A stretch of 64,000 nucleotides of DNA, taken from contig NZ_CP139707.1 of the NCBI RefSeq assembly GCF_034377145.1, positions 1,311,001 through 1,375,000 on the forward strand, written 5' to 3'. Source of the DNA: Sulfitobacter sp. OXR-159. GTDB lineage: Bacteria > Pseudomonadota > Alphaproteobacteria > Rhodobacterales > Rhodobacteraceae. The translations under genes were made by a program, and so were the position numbers. Each line of letters opens with the position of its first letter. Position 1 is the first letter of the stretch. The notes under the pieces are model-generated. The model was not told the DNA's origin, did no database searches, and saw only the letters and a list, made by a program, of their open reading frames with translations. Positions 25,590-33,620 of the stretch are shown here, piece after piece.

Positions 25590-25913
25590 ATGCTGGATAC
25601 CATGGACTACGATCTGGAAAATCGGTGTTCAACTGTTGGTGTTGAACAGACCGCCAGCAAGTCGCCTCGCAAACCAACCGCGATGGATTGGTTCAAAGCA
25701 ATCGGCCCCAAGGTCAACGAGGTGGTTAAACCGTTTCAGTGCGGTGCCCCTTGGACGGCCTTCGCCAGCGATCTCGAACTGCGCCGCCTTGCCCGCCTAC
25801 AGGCACGGATCGAGCGAAAGCAAGCGGCGTTGTCAGAGCTTAAAGCAGACCGCCGTCAGATCATGGTTCGCTGCGTTCGTCGTATGCGTCGTGAGCGGGG
25901 CTTGTCGTCATGA
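25590..25913 (+). CDS. Phage hypothetical protein
   Basis: 107 residues. ATG 25590 follows GGGAG; a GTG two codons earlier overlaps the previous stop and is an alternative. The C-terminal half is a basic helix (ARIERKQAALSELKADRRQI). Unknown. Confidence 0.6.
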   Translation: MLDTMDYDLENRCSTVGVEQTASKSPRKPTAMDWFKAIGPKVNEVVKPFQCGAPWTAFASDLELRRLARLQARIERKQAALSELKADRRQIMVRCVRRMRRERGLSS

Positions 25914-26305
25914 CCGAGCGCATCACCGCAGCAGATTACCGCAAGGAGCAAGCCGCCTCGCAGGGGGCGGATAAGGGACGGGTTCGCGGGACTAAGGCCG
26001 TCGTGGTGCAGGGGATCAAGTTCCATTCGCAGCGGGAGGCAAAACGCTTTGGCGAACTGCGCCACCTTGAGCGCGCCGGGATCATCGAAGACCTGCGCCT
26101 ACAAGTCCCGTTTGAACTGCAAGGCAGGGATGGCCCCATTCTGACGCCCACGGGCCGGGTCATGATCTACAAGGCCGATTTCGTCTACTTCGACAAGCGT
26201 ATCAATGCCGAGGTGATCGAAGACAGCAAAGGCCACCCGACCGACACCTTCATCATGAAAAAAGCGATCCTTGCCGCGCAGGGCGTGGAGGTGGTTGAGA
26301 CATGA
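25910..26305 (+). CDS. DUF1064-type phage nuclease
   Basis: 131 residues. GIKFHSQREAKRFGELRHLE, then VMIYKADFVYFDKRINAEVI and EDSKGHPTDTFIMKKAIL follow the DUF1064 pattern; the D...E-V-I-E-D-x-K layout is that of a PD-(D/E)XK endonuclease. Phage members are thought to act as Holliday-junction or replication nucleases. Overlaps both neighbours. Confidence 0.85.
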   Translation: MTERITAADYRKEQAASQGADKGRVRGTKAVVVQGIKFHSQREAKRFGELRHLERAGIIEDLRLQVPFELQGRDGPILTPTGRVMIYKADFVYFDKRINAEVIEDSKGHPTDTFIMKKAILAAQGVEVVET

Positions 26306-27009
26306 ACGCCCCTTCCACAAAGTCCCTTTTCCGCGCAACCAAAGCGAAGCGCAAGATCCACCCCGCACAGATGCTTATCGGCGGGCTGCCTGAACAGCGG
26401 AAGCCGGACGCAATACGCGATCCGTTGGACTATGATCCGACCCCACGGGATGCCACGGCAGCTTTCCTAGCAGCCGAAGGGGACCGCCTGCGCGAGATTG
26501 GCGGCCCGATCTGGGAGAACGCCGTGGGCGGCGGCCACATGGCCCGTGAGATTGCCGCGCATGGGTTCGACGTGGTTGGCAGCGACATCGTTGACCGGGG
26601 CCACCCCGGGACCATCATACGCCCGTTCTATAGCTGGGACGGCACCTATGAGAACATGGGCCGCCCACCTGCGGACATCATCATCACCAACCCGCCGTAT
26701 AACGAGGTATCGGCGCGCGACGGGCATGGCCGCTGGCTGGAACACATCGAGAAGCTGGGCGTCCGATACGCCGCCATGCTGCTCAACTGGGACTGGATTG
26801 CAGCCCGCATCAACGGGATGGACGAGCTTCACGCCCGGTTCCCGGTAAGCCGCGCGTATGTCTGCTGCTGGAAGATTGATTTCCGCGGGGGAGGATCACC
26901 CCCCCAACGCAATGGCTGGCTTGTCTGGGACCGTGATTGGCAGGGGGAAACCGTCCTGCGTCGTTTGTTCCGTGAGGGCGGCGAACCAACGCAGGAGCGG
27001 CTGCTATGA
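26302..27009 (+). CDS. DNA adenine methyltransferase-like protein
   Basis: 235 residues. The motif IIITNPPYNEV near residue 130 is the N-P-P-Y catalytic motif of N6-adenine methylases; IWENAVGGGHMAREI near residue 70 is the SAM loop with GGG in place of the usual G-x-G. The target-recognition part is small. Could protect phage DNA from restriction. Next genes are a PD-(D/E)XK-like protein and a helicase. Confidence 0.82.
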   Translation: MNAPSTKSLFRATKAKRKIHPAQMLIGGLPEQRKPDAIRDPLDYDPTPRDATAAFLAAEGDRLREIGGPIWENAVGGGHMAREIAAHGFDVVGSDIVDRGHPGTIIRPFYSWDGTYENMGRPPADIIITNPPYNEVSARDGHGRWLEHIEKLGVRYAAMLLNWDWIAARINGMDELHARFPVSRAYVCCWKIDFRGGGSPPQRNGWLVWDRDWQGETVLRRLFREGGEPTQERLL

Positions 27010-27371
27010 GCCAAGACGCTTTTCTCGCCCGTCGCATTGTACGCTTGATTGAAGGCGCGAAGATCAATGTCACGACCGAGGCCGCAAGCCATCAGGCTAT
27101 CGCGCGCATACTTCGTGATAGCGGCCTAGATGTTTCGTGCGAGGTCCGGCTATCGGCCAAAGATCGCGTTGACCTTATGGCCGGAACTATCGCTATCGAA
27201 GTGAAAACTGGCCATCGGCGCCGGGACATCCTTCGACAGATACAACGGTACGCCAAGATTGATGGAGTGTCAGAAGTCATTCTGGCCACCGCAATCGCGT
27301 TCCCAAAATCCATCACCGATCTTAGCGGCAAGCGGCTGCACATCGCATCATTGAGCAGGGGCTGGCTATGA
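27006..27371 (+). CDS. PD-(D/E)XK-like nuclease
   Basis: 121 residues. RVDLMAGTIAIEVKTGHRRR (about residues 53-72) gives D...E-V-K, the core of a PD-(D/E)XK active site, with a preceding helix and following QIQRYAKIDGVSEVILAT. Small, without added domains, so it probably acts with a partner; the helicase gene overlaps its end by four bases. Confidence 0.72.
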   Translation: MSQDAFLARRIVRLIEGAKINVTTEAASHQAIARILRDSGLDVSCEVRLSAKDRVDLMAGTIAIEVKTGHRRRDILRQIQRYAKIDGVSEVILATAIAFPKSITDLSGKRLHIASLSRGWL

Positions 27372-29053
27372 ACCTTGGAAAACTTGATTATGACGGGAAT
27401 AGCTGGGCTTTGATCGACCTAAAGCCGCATGTGTCTATGCGGTTCAAAGGGATGTTCAAGGGAATACCCGAAGGTCAAACGCCACCGTTTATTCTGCGGG
27501 ACCGCCTTGACCGCGCAGCCGATCTTGATTGGTTCATGCAGCGATACCCGCTGGAAGTTACTGACCGCGCGGCGAAGCGTCTGGCGGAAGGTGTGGAAGC
27601 CTATAACGCGCAAAGGCAGCGTTTAGAGACATTGAAGCGCCCAGACTATCAGCCGCTGATTGATCCTGGCTTTAGAACTGGCGAGAAACCTTTCAAATAC
27701 CAGCTTCGGGCCGCTGAAATGGCCCGCGCAAATGGCGGTTTGCTGCTGCTTGATGATGTTGGTCTCGGCAAGACCGTTTCGGCACTGGCGGCGGTATCTG
27801 ATGGTTGGGGGTTGCCCGCTGCTGTAGTGGTACAGCCGCATTTGCAGCGTCAGTGGGTAGTTGACTACATCAATCGCTTCACAAACCTGCGGGCAGTGAT
27901 GGTGAAGGATCGCAATGTGCGCGACCTTGAGCCTGCCGACATCTACCTATTCCGGTATTCAAATATCGCAGCGTGGGGCAACTACGCCGAGACACTAGGC
28001 TGTAAGACCGTGATCTTGGACGAGATCCAAGAACTGAGACATGGCACCAGTACCGATAAGGGGCGCGGCGCTAAGGCTTTCGCAGACGCTGCCGATGCTG
28101 TGATAGGTCTCACGGCTACGCCGATCTACAATTACGGCTCAGAAATCTTCAACGTGATCGAGTTTATCGCTCCGGGAGTTCTCGGCACTTGGAGCGAGTT
28201 CATCATCAACTGGTGCGTGTCCCATGGCGCGCATTGGGTAGTTAAAGACCCATCTGCCCTTGGCGCATACCTGCAAGGTGAAGGCGTGACCCTGCGCCGT
28301 ACCAATGAGGATGAAGAAGTATCCGCAACGCTACCACCGGCGTCCAAAGTAATCTTCGAAGTTGATTGGAATGAGGGCGACGCGGAGACAAACCAAGAGC
28401 TGCAGCGCAAGTTGGCTATGCGGGTTTTGGGAGGTGGATGGCACGAACGTGGCCAAGCTGCCCGCGAACTCGATCTTCTTCTGCGCCAAGACACCGGTAT
28501 CGCCAAGGCCCGGGCTGTGGCTGCCTACGCGAGAACACTGGTAGAAGCGGGTGAGCCCGTCGTTATAGCTGGCTGGCACCGTGAGGTTTACCGCATCTGG
28601 AATGAGGCGTTGGCTGACCTGAATCCGGTGATGTTTACCGGTAGCGAAACCCAAGCCGCGAAACAACGTGCCGTAAAGGCGTTCATGGCAGGCGACACCA
28701 AGCTGATGTTTATGTCGTTGCGGTCAGGTGCAGGTCTCGATGGTTTGCAGCGCGTTTGCCGACATATGATTTTCGGTGAAATGGATTGGTCTCCCCAAGT
28801 CCATGCGCAGGTAACTGGACGCTTGCGCCGTTTCGGTCAGAAGCATCCAGTAACATCCCACTACCTTTGGACAGACGGCGGGTCTGATCCGGTCATAATG
28901 TCTGTGCTTGGCCTGAAAGCATCCCAATCTCACGGCATTCTTGACCCTTACGGTGCAGATACGGAGGCTACTCCGGTTGATGAAACACGGGTCAAGCAAT
29001 TGGCGAAGGCGGTTCTCGATCGATCCGAAGCCGTCAAGGAGCGGCTGCTATGA
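27368..29053 (+). CDS. SNF2-type superfamily 2 helicase
   Basis: 561 residues. Motif I LLDDVGLGKTVSALAAV near residue 127, motif II VILDEIQELRHG near residue 215, motif III VIGLTATPIYN, and the C-terminal motif VI QVTGRLRRFGQKHP near residue 477 are present, as in SWI/SNF-like ATPases. Phage members remodel or unwind DNA in replication. Gene composition is less GC-rich than its neighbours. Confidence 0.9.
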   Translation: MNLGKLDYDGNSWALIDLKPHVSMRFKGMFKGIPEGQTPPFILRDRLDRAADLDWFMQRYPLEVTDRAAKRLAEGVEAYNAQRQRLETLKRPDYQPLIDPGFRTGEKPFKYQLRAAEMARANGGLLLLDDVGLGKTVSALAAVSDGWGLPAAVVVQPHLQRQWVVDYINRFTNLRAVMVKDRNVRDLEPADIYLFRYSNIAAWGNYAETLGCKTVILDEIQELRHGTSTDKGRGAKAFADAADAVIGLTATPIYNYGSEIFNVIEFIAPGVLGTWSEFIINWCVSHGAHWVVKDPSALGAYLQGEGVTLRRTNEDEEVSATLPPASKVIFEVDWNEGDAETNQELQRKLAMRVLGGGWHERGQAARELDLLLRQDTGIAKARAVAAYARTLVEAGEPVVIAGWHREVYRIWNEALADLNPVMFTGSETQAAKQRAVKAFMAGDTKLMFMSLRSGAGLDGLQRVCRHMIFGEMDWSPQVHAQVTGRLRRFGQKHPVTSHYLWTDGGSDPVIMSVLGLKASQSHGILDPYGADTEATPVDETRVKQLAKAVLDRSEAVKERLL

Positions 29054-29412
29054 CCCGCCGCCAGCGCCGCCGTAAGCCCCATCAGGTACACCCGAGCCGG
29101 AAGTGCTTTAGCCACTTCTCACGCCGCTTGGGAGAGCGCGTAGAGCCCAGCTTAGACGCCAAGGTGATATGGGACGGGATCATCGACGCCATAGAGCGCG
29201 GCGACACCCTCTACGTCTCATTCATCGCCCGCCTGAACAAGAAGGGGCGCCGCCTGTGGCGGGTAGGGGGCGGGCCCTGTGCCTACACCTTCTTCATTGT
29301 CTACGACCACGCCCTGAACTGCCCTGTGACGGTGCTGGACACAACCAAAGTTGCCGGATGCCACCCTGACCTGCGCAGAGGCAAAGTTATCACGCTTGAG
29401 GACCACATATGA
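29050..29412 (+). CDS. Phage hypothetical protein
   Basis: 120 residues with a very basic N-terminus (MTRRQRRRKPHQVHPSRKCF). The middle part GDTLYVSFIARLNKKGRRLW and CAYTFFIVYDHALNCPVTVL suggests a beta-rich fold. Overlaps the helicase and the replication gene by four bases each. Unknown. Confidence 0.65.
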   Translation: MTRRQRRRKPHQVHPSRKCFSHFSRRLGERVEPSLDAKVIWDGIIDAIERGDTLYVSFIARLNKKGRRLWRVGGGPCAYTFFIVYDHALNCPVTVLDTTKVAGCHPDLRRGKVITLEDHI

Positions 29413-30275
29413 GACACGGGAGCGATTGGTATAAGAGAGAGCCGATTGCCTATCTGGGCGGCGTCCAAGGCATGACGGCCAAGGAACATGCCGTCTATTC
29501 GGTGACGCTTGACCTGATCTATCAGCACGGTGGATCGGTGAATAATGACCCCGGCTGGATCTCTGGTTGGATCAAAGACATGGGTGCGGCATCCGTTCGC
29601 AAGACCATCGCAACGCTTGTGGAACGCAAGAAACTCTACATCGATGGCGATCAAATCTACCAAAAACGGGCGAAAACCGAAGCAAAAACCAAGGAAAACG
29701 TGAGTGAAACCGCGCGAGAAAACGGGAGAAAAGGCGGCAAAAAATCAGCGGAAAATAGGGCTGCCTCCAAGGAAAACAGTCACTTAAATGAAGCGCCCGC
29801 TTCAAGCGAAAACCAAGCAGAGAAGAGAAGAGAAGAGAAGATAGAAGTAGATAAATCTACTTCTACTCAAGAGGCGGAAAATTATCAGAGATTTTTGAAA
29901 GCCCATCCCAAGCCTGTTCGGACTGATGCGGGGGAGAACCTGTTCTCGGAGCTTGTGGCCGAAGGGGCGGAGCCAGAGCAGATCATCGCGTCAGCCGCAG
30001 CCTACGCAGAAACCGTCAAGGGTTGGTCCGCCGAAGCCAAGGTGCAGCAGTCGGATAACTTTTTGGACCCGGATCGAGGCAAGTGGCGCGAGTTCATTCC
30101 CAAGCCAAAGGCCGAACGCGCATCGGATTCCGAGATCCTGAATTTCTGGGCCGAGAAGATCAACAACTCGAAGTTTGTCGCGCCCAGTTCGGTCAATCCC
30201 AACATAGCGCGCGCCCTTGTCGACAAGGGCTTGGTCACAGCCGAAAAGCTGAAAGAGCGAGGTATCGCTGCATGA
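29409..30275 (+). CDS. DUF1376 replication initiation protein
   Basis: 288 residues. The N-terminal DUF1376 domain is clear (WYKREPIAYLGGVQGMTAKE, LDLIYQHGGSV). Proteins with it take the place of lambda O, binding the origin. A charged linker (residues 85-150) covers the likely origin at 29820-29865, just as lambda ori lies inside gene O. The C-terminal part probably recruits host replication proteins. Ends by overlapping a DnaA-like gene. Confidence 0.86.
   Translation: MRHGSDWYKREPIAYLGGVQGMTAKEHAVYSVTLDLIYQHGGSVNNDPGWISGWIKDMGAASVRKTIATLVERKKLYIDGDQIYQKRAKTEAKTKENVSETARENGRKGGKKSAENRAASKENSHLNEAPASSENQAEKRREEKIEVDKSTSTQEAENYQRFLKAHPKPVRTDAGENLFSELVAEGAEPEQIIASAAAYAETVKGWSAEAKVQQSDNFLDPDRGKWREFIPKPKAERASDSEILNFWAEKINNSKFVAPSSVNPNIARALVDKGLVTAEKLKERGIAA
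29820..29865. other. Putative phage replication origin inside the DUF1376 gene
   Basis: Four tandem copies of GAGAA (29820-29839) are followed at once by a perfect 24-base palindrome: TAGAAGTAGAT at 29842-29852, AA, and its complement at 29855-29865. The block is A/T-rich in an otherwise GC-rich gene. Repeats next to a symmetric AT-rich site in a replication-initiator gene resemble lambda-type origins; function is inferred. Confidence 0.55.
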
Positions 30276-30580
30276 TCGAGCCCATCACAGCAAAGGAAAT
30301 GCAGCAGGCATATTTCTGGGCCGCTCAGTGCCACCCGGAGCTTGCCCAGGCCCGTAACCCGGAGGAATACGCCGCGGACTTCGCGCGCCGGCATGGCATC
30401 CGCCTGCCTGACTTCTTCGGCAAGACCCGGACCCATGATGTCGCCCACCGGCGTCAAGAGTGCATGGCCGATCTTCGCGATCAGGGCTTCACGCTTTCGC
30501 GGATCGCCCGGCTGTTCAAGCGCGACCACACGACCGTCCAGCACGGAATTGAAGCAGTTAAACGGAGGAAGGGACTATGA
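30272..30580 (+). CDS. DnaA domain IV-like DNA-binding protein
   Basis: 102 residues. ECMADLRDQGFTLSRIARLF followed by KRDHTTVQHGIEAV matches the DNA-binding domain of DnaA, including the DHTTV signature. It lacks the AAA+ ATPase domain, so it can bind a DnaA-box-like site but not open it alone. With the DUF1376 protein it forms the likely initiation pair. ATG 30272 gives an ATGA overlap. Confidence 0.82.
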   Translation: MIEPITAKEMQQAYFWAAQCHPELAQARNPEEYAADFARRHGIRLPDFFGKTRTHDVAHRRQECMADLRDQGFTLSRIARLFKRDHTTVQHGIEAVKRRKGL

Positions 30581-30924
30581 CCATCTGGGACCGCATCAAG
30601 CGGGCGTGGTGCGAACGCTTTCACGCGGGCGGCTATGTCTGCCGGGACCGGCTCGGGCGCATCAACTGGAAGTGCGACACCTGTGGGCGGTTTGCTAACC
30701 CGGTGACGCATGAGGATGAGCGCCGCGTGGTGGATGCGAAGATCGAGGAATACCGCCGCGCCAGTGAAGTAGCAGAGCGGCACAAGGACTACGCCCGTTC
30801 GCGGGATCTATGTGGTCCACACCGCTTCAAGGCCAATCTGATCGAGACACTGGGCACCGATTGCGTCGTCTGCGGCCGTCCGATCTGGGACGGCATCCAC
30901 GACACACGGAAGGAGAACGTCTAA
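30577..30924 (+). CDS. Zinc-finger phage protein
   Basis: 115 residues with two Cys pairs, WKCDTCGRF near residue 31 and DCVVCGRPI near residue 94, plus a single CRD. Central helix rich in charged residues. Probably a structural zinc protein; function unknown. Confidence 0.65.
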   Translation: MTIWDRIKRAWCERFHAGGYVCRDRLGRINWKCDTCGRFANPVTHEDERRVVDAKIEEYRRASEVAERHKDYARSRDLCGPHRFKANLIETLGTDCVVCGRPIWDGIHDTRKENV

Positions 30925-31238
30925 TGGTTTGGCGCGCACACGCTCAACAGAGCTACTTCACCGGAGGGGCTGCGCTTAGCCTCGCCAAAATCGGCAACGA
31001 TCACGGTGTCAGCACTGTCACGGGTATGACCTTCACCGATACTGCTTACGGGGAATACGAGCCGAAGGAACCGATCATTGACGGCCCGGAAGCCGTGGAG
31101 TTCATGCAAGCCGTCATGGATGCCGCCTACGAGTATGGCTTGCGCCCCTCTCGCGCACAGGACGACACCGCGCAGGGAAGGCACCTCGAAGACATGCGCG
31201 ACATCACCAAGCACCTTCTGAAGATGAACAAGGGGTAA
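30924..31238 (+). CDS. Phage hypothetical protein
   Basis: 104 residues. ATG 30924 follows AAGGAG at good distance and shares a base with the previous stop. A helical C-terminal half (GPEAVEFMQAVMDAAYEYGL) is visible. Unknown. Confidence 0.65.
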   Translation: MVWRAHAQQSYFTGGAALSLAKIGNDHGVSTVTGMTFTDTAYGEYEPKEPIIDGPEAVEFMQAVMDAAYEYGLRPSRAQDDTAQGRHLEDMRDITKHLLKMNKG

Positions 31239-31244
31239 TCCACC

Positions 31245-31580
31245 ATGCCAAGCAAGCAGGTCGAAGACGTTTACAACGCCGGGGGCTTCGATGGCGGCCC
31301 CCTTGGCCGTCCTGGACGAAAGGGGACGGACACCGCGAAACTGGACGTGCCGAAGGACGCCGCAGTGCGCGCCATGTGCCAAGAACTGTGGAAGATGCGC
31401 GAGGGGCTCGCAGCCATGGGCCTACACGCCCACATCCTCGACCAAGTAAGCAACAAGCTCAACGCACAGGCGTTGGAGATCGAGCGGTACAGGTCGGATC
31501 GCGCCTATGTCCTCGGCCACAACGATGGATGGGATGCAGCCATGGCAACAGGATTGCCGAAGGACGAGGTGAAGACATGA
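31245..31580 (+). CDS. Phage hypothetical protein
   Basis: 111 residues; glycine-rich N-terminus (NAGGFDGGPLGRPGRKGTD) and a helical C-terminus (MREGLAAMGLHAHILDQVSN). Unknown. Confidence 0.62.
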   Translation: MPSKQVEDVYNAGGFDGGPLGRPGRKGTDTAKLDVPKDAAVRAMCQELWKMREGLAAMGLHAHILDQVSNKLNAQALEIERYRSDRAYVLGHNDGWDAAMATGLPKDEVKT

Positions 31581-31798
31581 CGACACCCAAGAAATTGCGT
31601 GATGTGGCGCGGGACGCTGAGAGCGATACCCATTCAGCCATATGGGATTACCCCGAAGTTTTGCGCGAAGCTGCCGAGAAGATAGACTACCTTACCGACC
31701 TACTGAACAAGATCGAAATACTAACCGCCACGGGCGAGGGGCTGACCCCGGAGGAATGTATGCACATTCATCTGATGGCAAATGTTCGGACGGAATAG
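31577..31798 (+). CDS. Phage hypothetical protein
   Basis: 73 residues, all helical (LRDVARDAESDTHSAIWDYP), starting in an ATGA overlap. Last gene of the rightward early operon; the tRNA follows. Unknown. Confidence 0.62.
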   Translation: MTTPKKLRDVARDAESDTHSAIWDYPEVLREAAEKIDYLTDLLNKIEILTATGEGLTPEECMHIHLMANVRTE

Positions 31799-31844
31799 GG
31801 GTTAAGCGTGGTGACACGCGAATCGGCCAGCGGTAATATTCTCG

Positions 31845-31919
31845 GGCAGGGTGGAGAAGCGGTATCTCGTCTGGCTCATAACCAGAAGGTCGGCGGTTCA
31901 AGTCCGCCCCTTGCAACCA
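31845..31919 (+). tRNA. Phage-encoded tRNA-Met(CAT) of initiator type
   Basis: A 75-base cloverleaf with CCA encoded. Acceptor GGCAGGG/CCTTGCA leaves positions 1 and 72 unpaired (G against A), the mark of bacterial initiator tRNAs. The D stem GAGA/TCTC has A11-T24, also an initiator trait. Anticodon stem TCTGG/CCAGA gives two of the three G-C pairs of E. coli initiators, with loop CTCATAA identical. The variable arm AGGTC and T arm GGCGG-TTCAAGT-CCGCC are normal. The D loop is short (AGCGGTA). It lies in a gene-poor stretch, 31799-32126, with nothing else recognised. Confidence 0.88.
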
Positions 31920-32126
31920 AATTCAGATCGCCGGGAAGCCGGTGAAAGACGCATATATGTTCTGCCCGTTGGGACGATTGGCTTAATCGTAGATTGCAGC
32001 GGGGCCGTGGCTGGATTGGTCCGTGGGAGTCGGACAGAAAACGCCGCTCGATACTACCTCCCTGTTGAACTTGGCCCGCACCGAGAGGATCGCGGGCTAC
32101 TTTTCACAAGGGACAAGGGGAACACC

Positions 32127-32519
32127 ATGAACACCACTGGATACCGACCCGCCGAAGAATTTGCCCGCCAAGCCACCTGCACCGTCTGCAATGGCCGTGA
32201 GCGGGTATGCGAGAACCACCCGGGCAAGGCATGGCCACATGAGTGTGATTGCGGCGCCGGTATGCCCTGCGTCTGTAGCCCCCTCCACAAGCACCAGCCA
32301 AAGCAGGAACAGGAAGGCGTTATGCCCTTCATTGAATCCGCCCACACATCACTTGTCGGAGCTTTGCGCTCAGCTCCAAAGGTTATGCCGATCACTGTGG
32401 TATCTGTAGACGGCACGAACAAGGGCCAGCTTGTCATGTTCGACGGCGAAAAATGGTCCAAATCAGAAGTGGTGAAACGCCTGCGAGCCGCCGCCGACTT
32501 CCTAGAAGCGCATCTTTAA
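32127..32519 (+). CDS. Cysteine-rich phage protein
   Basis: 130 residues. Residues 15-55 hold eight cysteines in close pairs (CTVCNGRERVC, HECDCGAGMPCVC), likely a zinc-binding module; the rest is a small alpha/beta domain (GQLVMFDGEKWSKSEVVKRL). ATG 32127 follows AAGGGG. The frame upstream runs through the tRNA and is not coding. Unknown. Confidence 0.65.
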   Translation: MNTTGYRPAEEFARQATCTVCNGRERVCENHPGKAWPHECDCGAGMPCVCSPLHKHQPKQEQEGVMPFIESAHTSLVGALRSAPKVMPITVVSVDGTNKGQLVMFDGEKWSKSEVVKRLRAAADFLEAHL

Positions 32520-32614
32520 CAAGCCCGCCATTTCAGGGGGGTTAAGCGCCTTTTTCCCGCTACATCCTGTGGGGTATCATTACACCGCGCCACAATGTAG
32601 CAGGATGCGGTTTC

Positions 32615-33274
32615 TTGGCACCGAAGACCCCACACGCAAACCACGACGAAGAACGAGAGTTCATTGAGCAGTATCTGAACGAAGGTTCGGAAGGGTACGG
32701 CGACATCAGCCACGTCTTGTCGTCAGGTATTAAGCCTGAAGGCTTCTATGTCTACTTGCTGATTGATCCGCGCGATCAAGCTATCTTCTACGTAGGGAAG
32801 GGTTCAGGTGGACGAGTGTATCAGCACGTCAAGTCTGCCCGCGCCCCAAAATCAAAAAATGGTGTCAAAGACTGCCGGATAATCGAAATCCAACGCGCAG
32901 GCGGAAAGGTGATCGAGGCCATCTACAAGAGCAACTTGTCGGAGGACGAGGCTTTTGGCGTTGAGCGGTACCTAATTGAGCGGCTTCGCAAGCATGGTTT
33001 GACCAACATAGCCGGAGGGGTTGTCACATCGCGGCAATCAAGTATGGCGCGCGCAGCCAAGCTCCTATCGCACCTGAAGTCATACGACGTGTGGTTCAAC
33101 AACGCATCGCCTGAGACGCTAGAGCTTGTAAGCACGGTGTTCGGCAGTCCGCGAGACTTCTACGACACGTTGCGCGGAGAAATCGAGGAACTGACAAGGT
33201 TCCCGCAGGTGCTTGAGTTCGAATATTCAAATGCATTGAAAAATTTCAAAGGAAATCAAAATGCCTGCTGCTAG
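32615..33274 (+). CDS. GIY-YIG nuclease-domain protein
   Basis: 219 residues from a TTG start behind AGGA. The GIY-YIG fold is visible as GFYVYLLIDPRDQAIFYVGK followed by GSGGRVYQHVKSA (about residues 38-70), with E-R-Y-L-I-E near residue 110 supplying the catalytic glutamate. The C-terminal 80 residues are unassigned. It lies just before the small terminase gene and overlaps it by 14 bases. It may be a free-standing homing nuclease or act in packaging. Confidence 0.75.
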   Translation: MAPKTPHANHDEEREFIEQYLNEGSEGYGDISHVLSSGIKPEGFYVYLLIDPRDQAIFYVGKGSGGRVYQHVKSARAPKSKNGVKDCRIIEIQRAGGKVIEAIYKSNLSEDEAFGVERYLIERLRKHGLTNIAGGVVTSRQSSMARAAKLLSHLKSYDVWFNNASPETLELVSTVFGSPRDFYDTLRGEIEELTRFPQVLEFEYSNALKNFKGNQNACC

Positions 33275-33620
33275 AGGGGGCGCGCGCAAGGGAGCGGGCC
33301 GCCCAAAGGGCAGCCGTTCCGCAGCGACCAAGGAACAGATCAAGACAATATCAGAGCTTGCGAAGGACCATGCGCCTGCAGCCCTCAAGGCTTTGGTTCA
33401 GGTTGCCACCAGAGGTAAGAGCGAGGCCGCACGGGTCAGTGCTGCGTCTGCCATCCTCGACCGAGGCTATGGCAAGCCTTCGCAGTCCCACGAGGTCACA
33501 GGTAAAGACGGCAAGCCGATCTCCCACGATATGAAGGTAAGCGCCAAGGTGGTCATGGTGCCCCCGAAGGATGAATCCGTAGTCGAGGTGAAGAAGATAC
33601 CGAAGGGTGAAGGCGAATGA
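33261..33620 (+). CDS. Putative terminase small subunit
   Basis: 119 residues. The N-terminus MPAARGGARKGAGRPKGSRS is a basic AT-hook-like tail common in phage terminase-adjacent proteins; a central helical part (ALKALVQVATRGKSEAARVS) follows. Terminase small subunits recognise the packaging site and hand DNA to the large subunit, whose gene overlaps by four bases. No other TerS candidate exists in the region. Confidence 0.72.
   Translation: MPAARGGARKGAGRPKGSRSAATKEQIKTISELAKDHAPAALKALVQVATRGKSEAARVSAASAILDRGYGKPSQSHEVTGKDGKPISHDMKVSAKVVMVPPKDESVVEVKKIPKGEGE

Noticed and set aside
29820..29839. Tandem GAGAA units considered as a CRISPR-like or microsatellite repeat
   Set aside because: Units are five bases with no spacers, and they abut a palindrome in a replication gene; an origin element is the better reading.
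31920..32126. Possible second tRNA or structured RNA after the initiator-type tRNA
   Set aside because: No T-loop motif with a matching acceptor stem could be built; short stems only.
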